From assembly GCA_024636835.1 (NCBI GenBank), contig JAGXGH010000012.1, positions 50,294 through 114,293 on the forward strand: 64,000 nt of DNA, written 5' to 3'. The notes beneath the pieces are model-generated. The model did not search any database. It saw only the letters and a program-made list of their open reading frames with translations, and had not been told where the DNA came from. The position numbers and the translations under genes were made by a program. This document shows positions 28,901-35,146 of the stretch, piece after piece; position 1 is the stretch's first letter; every line of letters starts with the position of its first letter. The stretch comes from Verrucomicrobiales bacterium (GTDB lineage Bacteria > Verrucomicrobiota > Verrucomicrobiia > Verrucomicrobiales > SLCJ01).

Positions 28901-29111
28901 CAGTTACAGCTTGAGTGGCAGCCTCGCTACGGTGAGCACGGCAGCCGTCTCGCAGAGTGGAATGAGCGGTAACGACGGTGCGTGGGCGGTGCTGTCCGGT
29001 ACCCCGTATGTGACGGCCACCAGCCTCAACCTACACGTCGCCGAGGACGAGTTTAAAGACAGCCGCCAGCGCCACAGCGCCGAGCACGTAGCTTTCATCG
29101 TGTTTGAATAG
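16965..29111 (+). CDS. Giant secreted multidomain protein (DUF6288, Ig/PKD-like, nested jellyrolls, 13 PASTA)
   Basis: 4048 aa with a signal peptide ending near VSAQ38. Approximate layout: PDZ-like 60-165; DUF6288 core 165-560; HEAT-like 555-760; PKD-like 846-936; cadherin/Ig-like 946-1033; ConA-like 1041-1317; FnIII-like 1325-1417; one PASTA 1421-1489; Ig-like 1492-1602; PKD-like with inserted jellyroll 1607-1933; Ig-like 1936-2049; cadherin-like 2056-2146; second PKD-jellyroll 2152-2474; Ig-like 2476-2591; ten PASTA 2593-3272; ConA-like 3276-3512; Ig-like 3514-3627; two PASTA 3631-3766; C-terminal module 3767-4048 ending EHVAFIVFE. There is no PEP-CTERM, LPXTG or obvious membrane anchor. 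The modules suggest a very long surface or matrix protein that binds glycans or peptidoglycan; no catalytic site was recognised. The N-terminal part is a paralogue of the 917-aa lipoprotein at 1108. Confidence 0.85.
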   Translation: MQNPLSTNSVVASARRTFLNVGLLLALACGSVTNVSAQIPDLTNGEPRLDNLYWNLGPTGMSGWFYRPNYTAKYDGWNTQFARQIEVMTVDTGSPAAGILQVGDVILGADGSGANPVNFTSDARKAFAYAIADAEASTPATLKLLVWRAGTTSTMSLTLETLGAYSATAPYNCPKSAAVLEKGLDAIMAQGGSDGWKFSLITLLAGNDPSNPNNAARMARAQQEAYALILTPEQIAEYTAPEPLSYSKIAWRIGFQLTALAEYYLHTGDPAVYESLRAYAIAAANGQTMFGTSGHQFARKAADGSLNGPYGIGYGVVSSANMQCFLGLALAKQAGVTDQAVLDAVERAANFYSAYVDRGTIPYGEHSPGTNYGDNGKSGIAALCFKAEGTRNYDANYYATLAASAADNLDAGHQGPWLNYLWTPLGANAGGEEAMAAFFAEQSWRFDLARNYDGTFTYNSYQNGGQYGYGGKTWSGTQFQMYQAMLLPYAVPLRETFLTGKNTADSAEWLSATVVDDVQVSSGYDATTRTTNELIADLGIWSPVTRIATAAEIGQRSSEHAALLPTLHSMAMDTNGSLQSRMGACKALGAIADDSSVPDLVALLSDTDTRIQWQAANALRSFSQSALMAELNAIMVACATMGKPTLPLDPEDPVHVTHQAVVNLLFADILVSHDLVGINRNLLYPAIHAAATHPMGKVRESVSKVYSELTREDAEALADILVDGSMVEAPADRMFSQAIRMEGIKLMQAHNFAEGVPIAMFLTEELNSITALNTLIAYAGDSLLVEPDHEVLKWLDVLEAGDASQTFTNASNWPAAGTHNHIQWVRDAIVGDPGPYEKPESFKRIYTVYADDATLTLPDYWTGLHVGAYDFAQGDTVYTWRKVHGAGDVSFYPNGTAAAKDTTVIFDGAPGEYLFEVKVSDSLGFSEVTQTVAVTLEKVGGGLDPNLAPTADGQSVTVVQGTPTQIMLTGSDPEGYSLDYTVTSGPSNGTLSGTAPSLVYTASAGYTGSDSISFEVMDSEGQVASGTVSITVNTGAPVGLAIYEPFDYADAAMLNGLSGSTEIGFADASTWTAGGDIYVDATATTGGTSPNNAFDAASANTAAGGYAYGPLPTTGSKLWNRAMNSIGQSRPINPNALTNSGLLADGATLWFSVLIGADDTWLRDVQIALGNASFGSTKNFIQDDGADPGTGLGFEFNADKQFYAVQFFDATQSTPLRGDFNLSAAGQFVRFGDLRLVVGKITWGASSDTVEMYLPLLPEAGASIILPDQPSSTLVANVDQSKFDVLTVSRGSNVWVDEIRFGSTLQSVLMGTVDAGGIANDGVAPTPNPMTFAVVPSMMSQDSITMTATPAYDPLGVEYYFTCTAGAGGSDSGWQDSNVYTNSGLTPGVAYSYTVKARDKTPGLNETAASAAASATIPALGTVPNLVGIEQSIAETLLADAGMVLGTVTDAVAYSQTVPAGHVLSQSPVGPVSAAYGSAVALEISIGQDPTLPTLASVDIVDDKGALPVTLPATINYTLTFSQDMDAATIDAGDFINLGDLPIVIGSINEIAPGVITVEVIPNSIDGGTLLFAVAQGAVIQDALGNALNTSSAIVDRETISIVRPANYAPTVDAGPDQTVSMDSPQPWSPYLMNAAAWYDAADAATITQSGGKVSKWDDKSGNGNHASQGNTSTQPSYNASDAKLNNLPTVGYDQAFKTLVTGNSFTAQRAYVVTYYDQATFGSWHNAVTDKGNTIRFVGGNSGQNYLTSGPAKTGTAYQNGDRAANLVDGSNPAVLPMSASVWTVTANATTLDQWILLGGSVNYSGWQNGALAEVILTDGSESLETQQMVEGYLAHKWGLEASLAADHPYKLEAPTSPAALAVLDATVNDKDNDPLTTFWTMVSGPQGVTFGNGSSVDTTATLVEAGTYVLQLSANDTKEVVSDQVTITVNAGSDTTPPTLSSSEIVDDRGGADVTENALVTYTVTFSEDMNAATVEASDFGNAGTAPLTMGTIAETSPGVFTVGVTPTGLGTIQLQINAGASLNDLAGNSLDTSAAIVDDTTINVVAAPPSNNAPVFTADPFSASAATENVAYVDSIAGSATDADTGDTLSYSKVGGPTWLSVAANGDLTGTATNGDVGLNAFTVIVSDGNGGSDSATLSITVNAVVVNNPPVVDAGTTQTVSLTAGGGAWTPAETTAVAWFDAADASTITESAGAVSQWRDKSGNGKHANQGNASLQPTYNGSDVRLNGLPTIGYDQGYKFLDTPNLAAIKNVYFVTYYDDPDNSFDSHRVFFSDTGNANKLQGQAGSDDWVVGKGFDKYKDGSSTSSDLGILPMGATLWTAKGTASHTNKTWRMLGGIQNYQYWEYGAIGEIILTDGTEDLETQQKIEGYLAHKWGLEANLPAGHPYKSAAPTGGSAAVANIDGTVSDPDSDPFTTLWTFVSGPAGVTFGDAAAEDTTATFTAIGTYVLELTANDSTAQTSDQVTITVDDGSDTIAPTLAASDFVDDKAGANVTENDLVTYTVTFSEDMDETTVDAADFSNAGSSSVTIGTITETTPGVFTVEATPTDAGTLQLQVSATAVLSDVAGNTLNTASAIVDDTTITVNQPTTTVPNVVGLAQATAESNIVSANLLVGNIITQYDVGVSAGDVISQNPTGGNVVVIGSPVDLVVSLGPPQTTVPNVIGQVQATAESNIVAANLVVGTVTSQYDAGVSAGNVISQNPVGNTTVVEGSSVDLVISLGPPLTTVPNVVGLAQATAESSIVAANLVVGTVTSQNDAVVPAGDVISQSPVGTTSVAEGSSVDLVISLGPVMTDVPNVVGLAQATAESSIVAANLVVGTVTSQNDAVVPAGDVISQSPVGTTSVAEGSSVDLVISLGPVMTNVPNVVGLAQATAESSIVAANLVVGTVTSQNDAVVPAGDVISQSPVGTTSVAEGSSVDLVISLGPVMTDVPNVVGLAQATAESNIVAANLVVGTVTSQNDAVVPAGDVISQSPIGTTSVAEGSSVDLVISLGPVMTDVPNVVGLAQATAESSIVAANLVVGTVTSQNDAVVPAGDVISQSPIGTTSVAEGSSVDLVISLGPVMTDVPNVVGLAQATAESNIVAANLVVGAVTSQNDAVVPAGDVISQSPVGTTSVAEGSSVDLVISLGPVMTNVPNVVGLAQATAESSIVAANLVVGTVTSQNDAVVPAGDVISQSPIGTTSVAEGSSVDLVISLGPVMTKVPNVVGLAQATAESSIVAANLVVGTVTTQYSETVPSGDVISQNPTGGSSVNEGSSVDLIVSDGPNPSPSSALIVESFEDSDSSLDGNAAGTGLTGTWSGSGATVVAGNVSYGSLPVSGNKVEVAANYASVSTGGTLSGYLDDGDRLWFSVAVHTGTDIGTNPDIGFAFGTNNIGSTNNLPMNDAGDGGLGLGFTIKQNQVHATWWDPNDGNGTDLNRSTTNNGNGVSASTSILVVGELVFGATDTLNIYLPDTALNLGSVVSTASVSFDQTLLDTISFAAKSAGGPHTFDEIRFGETFDSVIGGTVEPDTTPPALAGSDIVDDKGGANVTENDLVIYTVTFSEDMDETTVDATDFSNAGTSSVTIGTITETSPGVFTVEATPTNAGTLQLQVSASAVFTDVAGNALDTALAIVDDTTITVDAATTTVPDVVGLAQATAESDITSANLTVGTITTQYDAVVPAGDVVSQNPTGGSVVVIGSPVDLVVSLGVQMVNVPDVVGLAQASAESAITSALLTVGTVTTEYSATVSAGDVISQGLGAGASVPVNSAVDLVVSLGIDISPKLVRTTVTAVSNTSWTTVGLGQTYNNAVIIATPIYPSASLPPVVTRITNVTSTGFDLKIDRADGLTAPVSIDVAIVAVDEGVYTQAVDGVTMEAVKFTSTITAYGTNNWAAESRSYQNSYTTPVVIGQVMSSNDANWSTFWSMGASRQDAVDASNLNVGKHVGQDSNRTRADEVIGYIVIEAGNGTANGVAYEAGLGAATVQCFGDSATPYSYSLSGSLATVSTAAVSQSGMSGNDGAWAVLSGTPYVTATSLNLHVAEDEFKDSRQRHSAEHVAFIVFE
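24741..26780 (+). repeat. Ten tandem 204-bp units encoding PASTA domains
   Basis: Units start at 24741, 24945, 25149, 25353, 25557, 25761, 25965, 26169, 26373 and 26577, each exactly 204 bp (68 codons). Each encodes VPNVVGLAQATAES-type PASTA sequence ending VDLVISLGP. Units 3-9 are almost identical in DNA, differing mainly by D/N at position 2, S/N in AESSI/AESNI and V/I in SPVG/SPIG. Units 1, 2 and 10 are more diverged, as expected for arrays growing by unequal exchange in the middle. Confidence 0.95.
27855..28262 (+). repeat. Two further 204-bp PASTA units
   Basis: Units at 27855 and 28059 have the same 204-bp period and the motif VPDVVGLAQATAES or VPDVVGLAQASAES. They are separated from the main array by a ConA-like and an Ig-like module. 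Confidence 0.9.
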
Positions 29112-29163
29112 TCTTCCATTATCCCTAGTGAGCTTTAAAACTAGGAAACGATCGCCGTCGTTG

Positions 29164-29193
29164 AACTGCCCTGGTCTGGGGGGCAGTTTCTCG
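29164..29193 (+). terminator. Probable terminator of the giant gene
   Basis: AACTGCCC and GGGCAGTT form an 8-bp stem 52 bases after the stop, followed by a short TTCTC tract. The weak U-run makes the call moderate. The rest of the 243-bp gap to the next gene shows nothing recognisable. Confidence 0.5.
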
Positions 29194-29354
29194 TCGGCTC
29201 GATGCGGAAGGTAGTCGTGACACAATTATTGGCTGCGGCCCTATAAACTCGGCGGCTTTGTCGGGCTTGGTGCTGGCGCGCGAGTGTGGGATTAATTGAC
29301 CAGATCTCGACGCCGCTAACCATTACGGAGCGATGTTCTTTGGATATTAACTAC

Positions 29355-30053
29355 TCACCCTCCTTTCAGAATCGGTAGATCGGAGGCGAGGAGTGGGCGT
29401 TGCAATTTCTGCCGCATTCGTGCGCAGAGGATCAGGAAAAGTTGCGCAGTGGTGAAGGTGTCGCCTTCCGCGGTGTGGCGCTCGACGGAGGGCAGGCCGA
29501 GCTGGGAGCAAACTTCATCGAGGCCGGGCGGGCGTTGGTTGGCATAGCCGGTGCGTCGGAAGGCGTCGACCACTTGCATGCTAAGCACCGCGGTGTCGAG
29601 TGTCGTGTTTCTGATCTTGGTATTGAAATGCTTGCGCATACTGAAATCGAGTACCGCTGCGTCGAAACCGACGTGGTGACCGACGAGGATTGCGCCCGTC
29701 ATCATTTCCATGAAGTTGGCAATGACTTCGTTTTCCGGATCGCCGCAGGTGCTTTCACTTGGCAGGATGCCGTGGATCTTGGTTGCTGCGGTGACGTGCG
29801 CATCCTCTTGATACACCAACCAACTACCCATATCGGCGATCTGCGCCCGGCCACCAAGCACCGGCAGCCCAGCCAGCGAGAGAAGTTTGTCCTCGCCAAT
29901 GCGGAAGCCTGTGGTTTCGGCATCCAGCACGACGAAACGCAGTTGATCGACAGGCGATTTTGCAGGTACGGAGCGAGCTGTCCCCTCGATGTAGCGGGAG
30001 GCTTCCGGGGTCACCGGTTTAGCGGAAAAGAATCGTTTAATCGAATTAGGCAT
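29355..30053 (-). CDS. DnaQ-like 3'-5' exonuclease
   Basis: 232 aa from the ATG at 30051-30053 (MPNSIKRFFSAKPVTPE); an upstream extension in this frame is arginine-rich and overlaps the previous gene, so it was rejected. Exo I is LRFVVLDAETTG (Asp and Glu), Exo II is LVGHHVGFDAAVLD, and Exo III is HTAEGDTFTTAQLF with the final Asp; these form the DEDD metal site of the DNA polymerase III epsilon family. It overlaps the 3' end of the upstream cNMP/CBS gene by 43 bases. In many proteobacteria such an exonuclease follows a cNMP-CBS-DUF294 nucleotidyltransferase gene; here that partner is shortened. It may process DNA or RNA; the substrate is unknown. Confidence 0.85.
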   Translation of the reverse strand: MPNSIKRFFSAKPVTPEASRYIEGTARSVPAKSPVDQLRFVVLDAETTGFRIGEDKLLSLAGLPVLGGRAQIADMGSWLVYQEDAHVTAATKIHGILPSESTCGDPENEVIANFMEMMTGAILVGHHVGFDAAVLDFSMRKHFNTKIRNTTLDTAVLSMQVVDAFRRTGYANQRPPGLDEVCSQLGLPSVERHTAEGDTFTTAQLFLILCARMRQKLQRPLLASDLPILKGG

Positions 30054-30790
30054 CGAGTCGGAAATCGAGAGTGATCTTCGGAAGTGACCACGCCGATGGG
30101 GTGGCGGTTGGCGTCCACCACCAGAATGGATCGCAGATTGTGTTGTGTCATTTGTTCTGCTGCGAAGCCTGCCGAGTCGCGCTTGTTGCAAACGACCAGG
30201 CGCTCCGATCCTCTGGAATGCAACACACGCGAACTGTCCAGATGCGCTTGGAGAATCGTCTTCGCCCGTCCCTGGACACCGCCGGGCGTGGAGATTCCAG
30301 CGGTGGTGGAAACCGGCACCAATCCGCTGATTCGCGTTGCCCAGAAAAGATGGCGTCGGACGTAGTGCTTGGCGTCGTCAAACTGATCGAGAAGAGCGGA
30401 GATTTTTTTCCATTCCAATCCGAACAGCAGACAATCCTCAACGGCGGTTGCCGTGACCTGATAGGGGTTGGCTTCCATCAGAGCCGTTAGTCCGAGCAGG
30501 TCGCCGACATCACGCACATCCACGAGTTCTGACTGGTCCTCTTTGCGCCAGTAATATTCCACCCGTCCACGTCCCAGGAAAAGCAGTTCTCCATTGGGGA
30601 TGTCACCTTGCTTCCATATGGCTTCGTCTTTTACAGCGACCTGCACCGCCGCTCCGGCGGCGATCGATTCCACCGTCTCGGTAGGAAGCATCGAGAACGG
30701 AGGATAGCGTTTCATCTCGTCCGCGATGCGTCCGGGGATTCGATTGCGCACTACCTGTTGAACTTCTTCGGCTGTTTTTTCGGCTTCCAT
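30011..30790 (-). CDS. Truncated cyclic-nucleotide-binding/CBS protein
   Basis: 259 aa from the ATG at 30788-30790. A cNMP-binding-like domain (about 25-145: FSMLPTETVESIAAGA, IWKQGDIPNGELLFL, VGDLLGLTALME) is followed by the start of a CBS domain (about 170-240: LVVCNKRDSAGFAAEQMTQH, LRSILVVDANRHPIGVVTSED). After that the chain changes character (HSRFPTRCLIRLNDSF) and stops. Full-length relatives continue with a second CBS and a DUF294 nucleotidyltransferase of roughly 300 residues, so the gene appears cut short by a deletion ending close to the exonuclease start. Whether the fragment still works as a sensor is unknown. Confidence 0.65.
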   Translation of the reverse strand: MEAEKTAEEVQQVVRNRIPGRIADEMKRYPPFSMLPTETVESIAAGAAVQVAVKDEAIWKQGDIPNGELLFLGRGRVEYYWRKEDQSELVDVRDVGDLLGLTALMEANPYQVTATAVEDCLLFGLEWKKISALLDQFDDAKHYVRRHLFWATRISGLVPVSTTAGISTPGGVQGRAKTILQAHLDSSRVLHSRGSERLVVCNKRDSAGFAAEQMTQHNLRSILVVDANRHPIGVVTSEDHSRFPTRCLIRLNDSFPLNR

Positions 30791-30996
30791 CGTCTCGATC
30801 AATCGGTGAGTCAGTCACTGATAGTGAGTGCCAAAGCATATACTGTTCCTATTTTCTCCAAGTGGTGATGGCGGGCAGATGATGGTTGTCTCGGAGTGTG
30901 AAGAGAAGTGGGTTTATTCTTCCATCTCGCTGATCCTCGCGTAGTTTTTTTAATATCCTTAGCGGTTAAAAAATGGCATATAGAATCAAATCTCCC

Positions 30997-32025
30997 ATGA
31001 AAATTCTGATCCTCAGCGGCGTTCTCGCTGCCACATTCGTCAACGCCCAGCAGCCGACAAGTGCCCAAACAATCGGTCTTGAGAAAGTCCTCACCGAGAT
31101 GGCTGGCTGTGCAAACGCTTTTGTGGCGTCATTGGATGAAAAGCAAAAAGAGCAGGCTTGTTTTCCATTTCAATCCGAGCAGCGTGAGAACTGGGGGTTT
31201 GTTCCGAGGGCGCGCAAAGGGCTTCCGCTCGAACAACTCAATGACCAGCAAACCGTTCTTGTTCGAGGATTGCTCAAGACCGCACTCAGCGATCCGGGGC
31301 TGAAGAAAGTCGATACCATCATGGCTCTCGAGGCATTTCTTGGCGAAATCGAGAAACGTCCGGAATTTCGCAATCCCAAAGCTTATTTCACCTCAATCTT
31401 TGGCAAGCCCTCAGGCACTGGAAGCTGGGCGTGGCGCTTTGAAGGTCATCATCTCTCGCTCAACTACACCGTCGTCGAAGGGAAAACTGTCTCGGTAACG
31501 CCATCTTTCTTCGCCGCTAATCCGAGCGAAATCGTGATCGAGCATAAAATGAAAGGCACCCGCCCCCTCCATGCCGAGGAAGACCTCGCACGCGCGCTGG
31601 CTCTCACCTTAAAGGAAAGCGGTAAGGATGTGGTATTCTCCGAAAAACCTCCAGGCGAAATCCTCACCTCCGAAGACCGCAAGGTGAAGCAACTCGACCT
31701 CGTCGGTATCCAAGCCTCGGAAATGACCGCAGCTCAACAGACGGCGCTCATGGAACTCATCGCGGAATACGCGAACCGTCACCGTAAAGAACTCGCCGAT
31801 AAAGACCTCAAAAATATCAAAGCCGACATGACAAACCTCCGCTTTGGCTGGGCAGGCAGTCTCAAGCGCGGCGAACCCTACTACTACCGCATCCAAGGTA
31901 CGGCATTTCTAGTGGAAGTCGCCAACGTTCAAAACAAGGGCAATCACATCCACGCCGTTTGGCGCGACAGCGCAAACGACTTTGGCCGAGATCTTCTTAG
32001 TGATCACGTTGGGCATGATCACTGA
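30997..32025 (+). CDS. Secreted DUF3500-family protein
   Basis: 342 aa from the ATG at 30997 (MKILILSGVLAATFVNAQQ is a good signal peptide); an ATG at 30973 would add 8 residues. The body contains GLPLEQLNDQQTVLVRGLL, WAWRFEGHHLSLNYTVVEG and SVTPSFFAANP, typical of DUF3500 proteins, and ends with a His-rich NHIHAVWRDSANDFGRDLL ... GHDH. The family is exported and often found with carbohydrate genes, but its activity is not established. It is followed by repeat copy A and converges with the GH106 gene. Confidence 0.8.
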   Translation: MKILILSGVLAATFVNAQQPTSAQTIGLEKVLTEMAGCANAFVASLDEKQKEQACFPFQSEQRENWGFVPRARKGLPLEQLNDQQTVLVRGLLKTALSDPGLKKVDTIMALEAFLGEIEKRPEFRNPKAYFTSIFGKPSGTGSWAWRFEGHHLSLNYTVVEGKTVSVTPSFFAANPSEIVIEHKMKGTRPLHAEEDLARALALTLKESGKDVVFSEKPPGEILTSEDRKVKQLDLVGIQASEMTAAQQTALMELIAEYANRHRKELADKDLKNIKADMTNLRFGWAGSLKRGEPYYYRIQGTAFLVEVANVQNKGNHIHAVWRDSANDFGRDLLSDHVGHDH

Positions 32026-32106
32026 TACCAAATCTTGGTATTGATTTGACGCGATCGGGCGAGAAGTTGGTTGATCGTGAGCTGCTTGTGCGCGGCGAAT
32101 AGTTTG
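32024..32106. repeat. Dispersed intergenic repeat, copy A
   Basis: Begins with the small palindrome ACCAAATCTTGGT and continues TTGATTTGACGCG ... AGTTGGTTGATCG ... CTTGTGCGCGGCGAATAGT. Copy B at 40820-40933 has the same start and end with about 30 extra bases in the middle. It lies between convergent genes. Confidence 0.75.
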
Positions 32107-32109
32107 CAT

Positions 32110-35001
32110 TTATTCCACCGGAGCAACTAGCTTCACTGGTCCGATCATCCCGGACGGTTCCGGTTTCCATGCGAAGCGACCTTTCTTTTGTACTCGGATG
32201 TTGGTCTGTGTGAAGCGCTGATCTTTGGGCAACTCTTCATCGGCCATGACGCGGTTGTGCCATGAGTTGAACACTTCTACCTCGAGCTGGTTTTGTCCAA
32301 GCTTCAACGTGTCGGCGAGCTCAACGCGAAATGGCGGCCTCCACGTCACGCCGAGATCCACGCCATTAAGTTTCACACGTGCGATACCCACTCCACGCAC
32401 CTCGCCGAGTTCGATAGCCTCGACGGACTCAGGTGATTTCACATTGAAGCTCGTTCGATACACCGCCTTACCGGAGTAGTTCTGGATCGCCGGATTCTTG
32501 TGGTCGAGCCAGTCGGTCAGCTTATCAAAGCGTAATGCTTCCTTAGGGCCACCCCACTCAGGATCGAAGGTCACCTTCCATGGGCCATCGATAGCCTGTA
32601 CAGGGATCCACGAAAGCTGATTGGCTTTGTTGTTATCGACAAGCTGCTCACCAGCCGGTTTGCGAAAGACGACAAACAGACTGTCGAAAGCGCCCAACTC
32701 CAAGGGCACATGAGTGCGGCCGTCTTGAATTTGATAGTCCGAAGCTTGATGAATAGACCCATCAACGGGATTCCATAGTTCCGGGATGCGGGAATCGACG
32801 CGGAATGCGAATTTGGCATCCACAGCAGCACCACCCAACTCAGCAACGAAATACACATCGTCGTCTCCTATACGGTAATGGATCCAATCGATGTCAGCGT
32901 TCTCTTTTGCCGCCGGTTTCCATTCAACATCGGGAACAAGGCCAACGCTCTGCAAGCACTCGGAGGCTGTCATACCCCAGAATACGCGCCCTTTGCCGAC
33001 CTCGCGAACGCCACTGATCTGATCGGTTTGCGCACCCCACAAACCATCGGCCAACTCGTTGAAGATCTTTTCACGGTTTTCTCCACCGGACAGACTAACC
33101 GCTTTCTCAGGCTTGGAGCCCAGCACCGTTGCCCCGGCCTTTACCAAGGTGTCCAACTTCTTGAGAACGCCTAGTGACAAGACTTTATGGTCTGGCAAAG
33201 TCAGCACCCTGTAACTCATACCCGATGGCAACACCAATAGCCCATCCTTCACGTCAAGTTGATCGATGAGCAATTCCTCACTCAGCACATCGTAATCATA
33301 GCCCGGTAGCGCGCCTGTCGGATCCGCCGCCTTGCGACCAAAAATATTGGGGATGTGATCGCCATAATAATGCAGCACATCGGCTACGAACTTTCCTTGC
33401 TGTGCCAGATATTGGCAGCGGCGCATGTAGTCGATGAATGCTGGTGACTCATCCCACCAGGTGATCTGCGGGTTGAAATGCGTGCCTGCAAAATACTCCT
33501 GCCCCGGCAATCCCATTTCCTTAGGTGAACAGGTGAATGTGTGGACAAAAAGAAGATTCAACCCAGCACAAAACTCACGATCGAAGCTCGGCTTCATGTC
33601 GCGCCACGGCACATCGTTCCAGTGCGGCCCTATCGTGGTAAACCCCTCGGCCCCCACCAGTTGCTTGCCGTAAGTGTGAGCTGCGGAGGACGCCTGTTTT
33701 ACATAGAAGCGCCTCTCAGGAGTTGGGCGGTGCGGAGAAGGCGACCAGAATTCGCTCATCATTAACTCGCTGCGTCCGTAGTTCTTCAGACCGTCCAAAG
33801 GGCCTGCATGTGGGCCGGAACATTCAGGGTGGGTGCCCATGCCATACTGCGCAGCCAGCTCCGCTAATTTCGCATAATGGTCGGCCACCAAATCGGCAAC
33901 GGTCTTACGGAAGTCCGCAAGAAATGCATTCGACGCCTCACGACTTTCAACCACGTGACCGGCCAAAACCGGCACCCAATGCACAATGTCATAGCCGCGG
34001 CGTTTGCGGAACTCGTCGGCGAATCCAGGTGTCCAGTTCATGCCTCCACCTTCCCAACTGTCCGTGTGCACGTATTTCACTGTCGTTCCCGCCAATGGTC
34101 CGATGGCTTTCATCAGTGGGTCGATTTCGCGTTTCCAATATTGCTCAAGAATTTCAGGGCTGAGGTAGTTGATTACCCGTCCGCCAGCGCCCTGAGTGTG
34201 TGTCGAAACGTGCGCTCCGGTGGCGGTGTGACCAACGCGGATGACTTCCCACGAGCCGGCAGGCGCATTCCATTTGAACTGGCCATTTTTAGCCATCTTA
34301 TCGCTGACGTCCATAATCGATTCCGCTTCCACGACAGCCTCACCGGGAACCGGGGGTTGTGTGATAAGCAAAGGTCGGCAATCAGGAGCAGCCATGCCGA
34401 GAGCACGTGATGCATCCTTCAGTTGCAGATCCTTGATCGGAACCCTCTTGCCTTCTACCACAGGCACAGCCAGCACCATGAGATCCTTGTAGTGCACATC
34501 CTTGCCGACGGGTTTCTTGAGCTGTAGATCAATGTCTTTTCCGCCCTCTATCACGAGCTTGCTGAAAACCACATGCTGCGGGGCTTCTGCCGCCGTCACT
34601 GATGGTCCACCCAAATTCCAACCACTCTGCAGGTTGAGACTGAGCACCAAATTGAGTCGATGCGCTTCTTTGCAGGCATGCACCCAAAGTTTGGTCCACT
34701 CTGCACTGCCGAAAACCGGACCGGCGGGCACCTGATCATTTCCTTGTTGCGCACTGCCATCGGCGTCGAAGATCAGAGCGCCATTGAAACCCTTGGCTTT
34801 CATTTCCTCCAAGTCCTTGGTGATGGCCTCGGGCGTTACATTGCTGTTCAACCACCACCAAAATGCTCGAATGCCGCTCTCGTGTTTTGGCTGAGAGAAC
34901 CCGGATTCGAGCTCTTCTGCATGCGATTGAGAAATTAATGCCCCATTTCCAAGCAGAAGTGTTAGGAGCAAAAATCGGAGGCCAAGTTTAGAAATCGTCA
35001 T
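32110..35001 (-). CDS. GH106-type alpha-L-rhamnosidase-like glycoside hydrolase
   Basis: 963 aa with a signal peptide (MTISKLGLRFLLLTLLLGN). The start of the mature protein (IRAFWWWLNSNVTPEAITKD, then LEEMKAKGFNGALIFDAD) and the SLNLQSGWNLGGP segment are typical of the GH106 catalytic barrel. KYVHTDSWEGGGMNWTPGF is the region expected to carry acidic active-site residues; exact residues were not assigned. A beta-galactosidase-like A5-type domain follows (LPSGMSYRVLTLPDHKVLSL) and a C-terminal beta-sandwich (GVGIARVKLNGVDLGVTWRP). GH106 enzymes release terminal rhamnose from pectic or other glycans. Size is normal for the family. Confidence 0.85.
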   Translation of the reverse strand: MTISKLGLRFLLLTLLLGNGALISQSHAEELESGFSQPKHESGIRAFWWWLNSNVTPEAITKDLEEMKAKGFNGALIFDADGSAQQGNDQVPAGPVFGSAEWTKLWVHACKEAHRLNLVLSLNLQSGWNLGGPSVTAAEAPQHVVFSKLVIEGGKDIDLQLKKPVGKDVHYKDLMVLAVPVVEGKRVPIKDLQLKDASRALGMAAPDCRPLLITQPPVPGEAVVEAESIMDVSDKMAKNGQFKWNAPAGSWEVIRVGHTATGAHVSTHTQGAGGRVINYLSPEILEQYWKREIDPLMKAIGPLAGTTVKYVHTDSWEGGGMNWTPGFADEFRKRRGYDIVHWVPVLAGHVVESREASNAFLADFRKTVADLVADHYAKLAELAAQYGMGTHPECSGPHAGPLDGLKNYGRSELMMSEFWSPSPHRPTPERRFYVKQASSAAHTYGKQLVGAEGFTTIGPHWNDVPWRDMKPSFDREFCAGLNLLFVHTFTCSPKEMGLPGQEYFAGTHFNPQITWWDESPAFIDYMRRCQYLAQQGKFVADVLHYYGDHIPNIFGRKAADPTGALPGYDYDVLSEELLIDQLDVKDGLLVLPSGMSYRVLTLPDHKVLSLGVLKKLDTLVKAGATVLGSKPEKAVSLSGGENREKIFNELADGLWGAQTDQISGVREVGKGRVFWGMTASECLQSVGLVPDVEWKPAAKENADIDWIHYRIGDDDVYFVAELGGAAVDAKFAFRVDSRIPELWNPVDGSIHQASDYQIQDGRTHVPLELGAFDSLFVVFRKPAGEQLVDNNKANQLSWIPVQAIDGPWKVTFDPEWGGPKEALRFDKLTDWLDHKNPAIQNYSGKAVYRTSFNVKSPESVEAIELGEVRGVGIARVKLNGVDLGVTWRPPFRVELADTLKLGQNQLEVEVFNSWHNRVMADEELPKDQRFTQTNIRVQKKGRFAWKPEPSGMIGPVKLVAPVE

Positions 35002-35146
35002 AAGTCACCTTTGAAGAAAAAACTCAAAGCGTTATGCGCTGAGCTTTAACTGTCAACGAATGCCCAAGTCGGTTTCATTCATTGACGACTATTTTCACCA
35101 AGGATTGCCAGACTTTATGTTTCACACTGACTTTTTAACCGATTTG

